Source: Sphingomonadaceae bacterium (GTDB lineage Bacteria > Pseudomonadota > Alphaproteobacteria > Sphingomonadales > Sphingomonadaceae). From it: a DNA stretch of 8,683 nucleotides. The stretch covers positions 1 through 8,683 of the forward strand of contig JAFARM010000196.1 in assembly GCA_019245455.1 (NCBI GenBank). The letters are read 5' to 3'. A model generated the notes under the pieces. The model made no database searches. It worked only from the letters and a program-made list of their open reading frames with translations, and had not been told where the DNA came from. A program made the position numbers and the translations under genes. Shown piece after piece: positions 8,372 through 8,683 of this stretch; within the stretch, counting starts at the first letter, position 1, and each line of letters starts with the position of its first letter.

Positions 8372-8422
8372 GCACGCACGACCGTTTGTGCGTGCTTCGA
8401 CAAGCTCAGCATGAGCGGAGTA
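8345..8422. repeat. Perfect long palindrome, 35-bp arms with 8-nt loop
   Basis: The left arm at 8345-8379 is the exact reverse complement of the right arm at 8388-8422. The loop is GACCGTTT at 8380-8387. The arms contain the 13-nt core, TTGTCGAAG and an inner GCACGCAC/GTGCGTGC that is not in the other repeat copies. In RNA this would be a very stable hairpin, and in supercoiled DNA a possible cruciform. Placed 93 bases after fabZ, it could protect the mRNA 3' end, block read-through or act as a binding or transposition target like REP/BIME elements. It lacks a following U-run, so I do not call it an intrinsic terminator. Confidence 0.9.
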
Positions 8423-8491
8423 CGAGCTCAGCATGAGCGGAGTATGAGCTCAGCATGAGCGGATCATGAGCTCAGCATGAGCGGATCATGA
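8404..8491 (+). repeat. 22-bp tandem repeat, 4 copies
   Basis: Four consecutive units start at 8404, 8426, 8448 and 8470, each 22 bases. All begin with the identical core GCTCAGCATGAGC, the reverse complement of the core in the 35-bp units. The 9-base linkers are GGAGTACGA, GGAGTATGA, GGATCATGA and GGATCATGA, so they change stepwise away from the palindrome. A fifth start at 8492 decays after GCT. Each core can form a small hairpin, GCTCA-gca-TGAGC. The first unit overlaps the right arm of the palindrome, which suggests that the array grew by tandem duplication from its end. Confidence 0.9.
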
Positions 8492-8589
8492 GCTTGATAT
8501 TGGCGGGTGCTGGCCTGGCATGAGCGGGCCCCGATCGGGCATTGCACACCGTCGCGGAACCCGCTTTGATGGGCGGCGGGGAGATGGTG

Positions 8590-8683
8590 ATGGCGACGGC
8601 GACGGCAGCGGAGCAGACGGAGGCTGAGCCGTGTTTCGAGCCGCAGCGCGACTGGCTGATCATCCTCGCCTCGTCGCTCGGCA
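8590..8683 (+). CDS. Probable MFS metabolite:proton symporter, N-terminal end (partial)
   Basis: An open frame runs off the right edge after 31 codons. It begins with a soluble Ala/Thr/Glu-rich leader and then RDWLIILASSLG. That sequence resembles the start of the first membrane helix of MFS metabolite:H+ symporters, in which I[LI]ASSLGT is usually followed by EWYDF. That diagnostic continuation lies outside the window. I chose ATG at 8590 because GGGGAG at 8578-8583 is six bases upstream; in-frame ATGs at 8584 and 8569 are possible but badly spaced or lack a ribosome site. The gene is separated from the fabZ operon by the repeat array and is probably transcribed independently. The substrate cannot be told. 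Confidence is limited by the short visible part. Confidence 0.6.
   Translation, partial: MATATAAEQTEAEPCFEPQRDWLIILASSLG

Larger units (their letters stand above)
8252..8589. other. Repeat-filled intergenic region with no supported gene
   Basis: The 338 bases between fabZ and the next gene hold no frame with recognisable protein features. The part from about 8281 to 8491 is almost wholly made of repeats annotated separately. The remaining part, 8492-8589, has a small self-complementary CCCGATCGGG at 8529-8538 and a ribosome site, GGGGAG at 8578-8583, serving the next gene. I see no T-tract after any hairpin, so no standard intrinsic terminator, and no strong sigma-70-type promoter. The end of the fabZ operon and the promoter of the downstream gene should both lie somewhere here. 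Confidence 0.8.

Noticed and set aside
8281..8491. Regular repeats as a possible CRISPR array
   Set aside because: There are no unique spacers of constant length; the linkers are 9 or 22 bases and themselves repeated, and no cas gene is visible.
8529..8538. Self-complementary CCCGATCGGG as a terminator stem
   Set aside because: With no loop and no T-tract, a 10-base palindrome is expected by chance in GC-rich DNA.
8542..8570. Possible promoter TTGCAC - 17 nt - TTTGAT ahead of the transporter
   Set aside because: It matches the consensus at only 3 and 4 of 6 positions, and the implied leader would be very short. It is too weak to annotate without start-site data.

Overview
The window is high-GC DNA carrying one long rightward housekeeping gene cluster in the order pyrH (3' end) - frr - uppS - cdsA - dxr - rseP - bamA - skp/ompH - fabZ. 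It is followed by a dense array of palindromic repeats and then the first codons of a probable MFS transporter. The gene order is the classic proteobacterial translation-recycling / envelope-biogenesis cluster. Three points suggest an alphaproteobacterium of the order Sphingomonadales: RseP is short with a single recognisable PDZ domain, skp and fabZ are only 7 nt apart with no lpxD between them, and the terminal repeats carry the GCTCATGCTGAGC/TGTCGAA palindrome that I know as very common in sphingomonad genomes. The taxonomic call is an inference from these traits.

Region 1 (1-644) is the end of UMP kinase and the whole ribosome recycling factor gene. Region 2 (641-3403) holds uppS, cdsA and dxr: isoprenoid precursor entry (Dxr), undecaprenyl carrier synthesis (UppS) and CDP-diacylglycerol synthesis (CdsA). 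Region 3 (about 3409-7776) is the outer-membrane module: the RseP intramembrane protease, the BamA insertase and the Skp periplasmic chaperone. fabZ (7784-8251) supplies the fatty-acid dehydration step. Junctions are tight: GTGA stop/start overlaps at frr-uppS and cdsA-dxr, a TGATG overlap at bamA-skp, a 14-nt overlap at uppS-cdsA, and one 64-nt gap before bamA. Almost every gene is therefore likely to be co-transcribed and partly translationally coupled. Starts are often GTG, and TTG is likely for rseP.

Region 4 (8252-8589) has no convincing gene. It holds three copies of a 35-bp tandem unit, a perfect 35-bp-arm palindrome with an 8-nt loop, and four copies of a 22-bp tandem unit. All are built on the same 13-nt core, in opposite orientations on the two sides of the palindrome. 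Region 5 (8590-8683) is the start of a probable metabolite:proton symporter of the MFS.

I see no defence system, mobile-element gene, CRISPR array or RNA gene. The genes are ordinary for this cluster. The repeat structure, the missing lpxD and a codon-usage shift inside cdsA are the parts that merit a second look.
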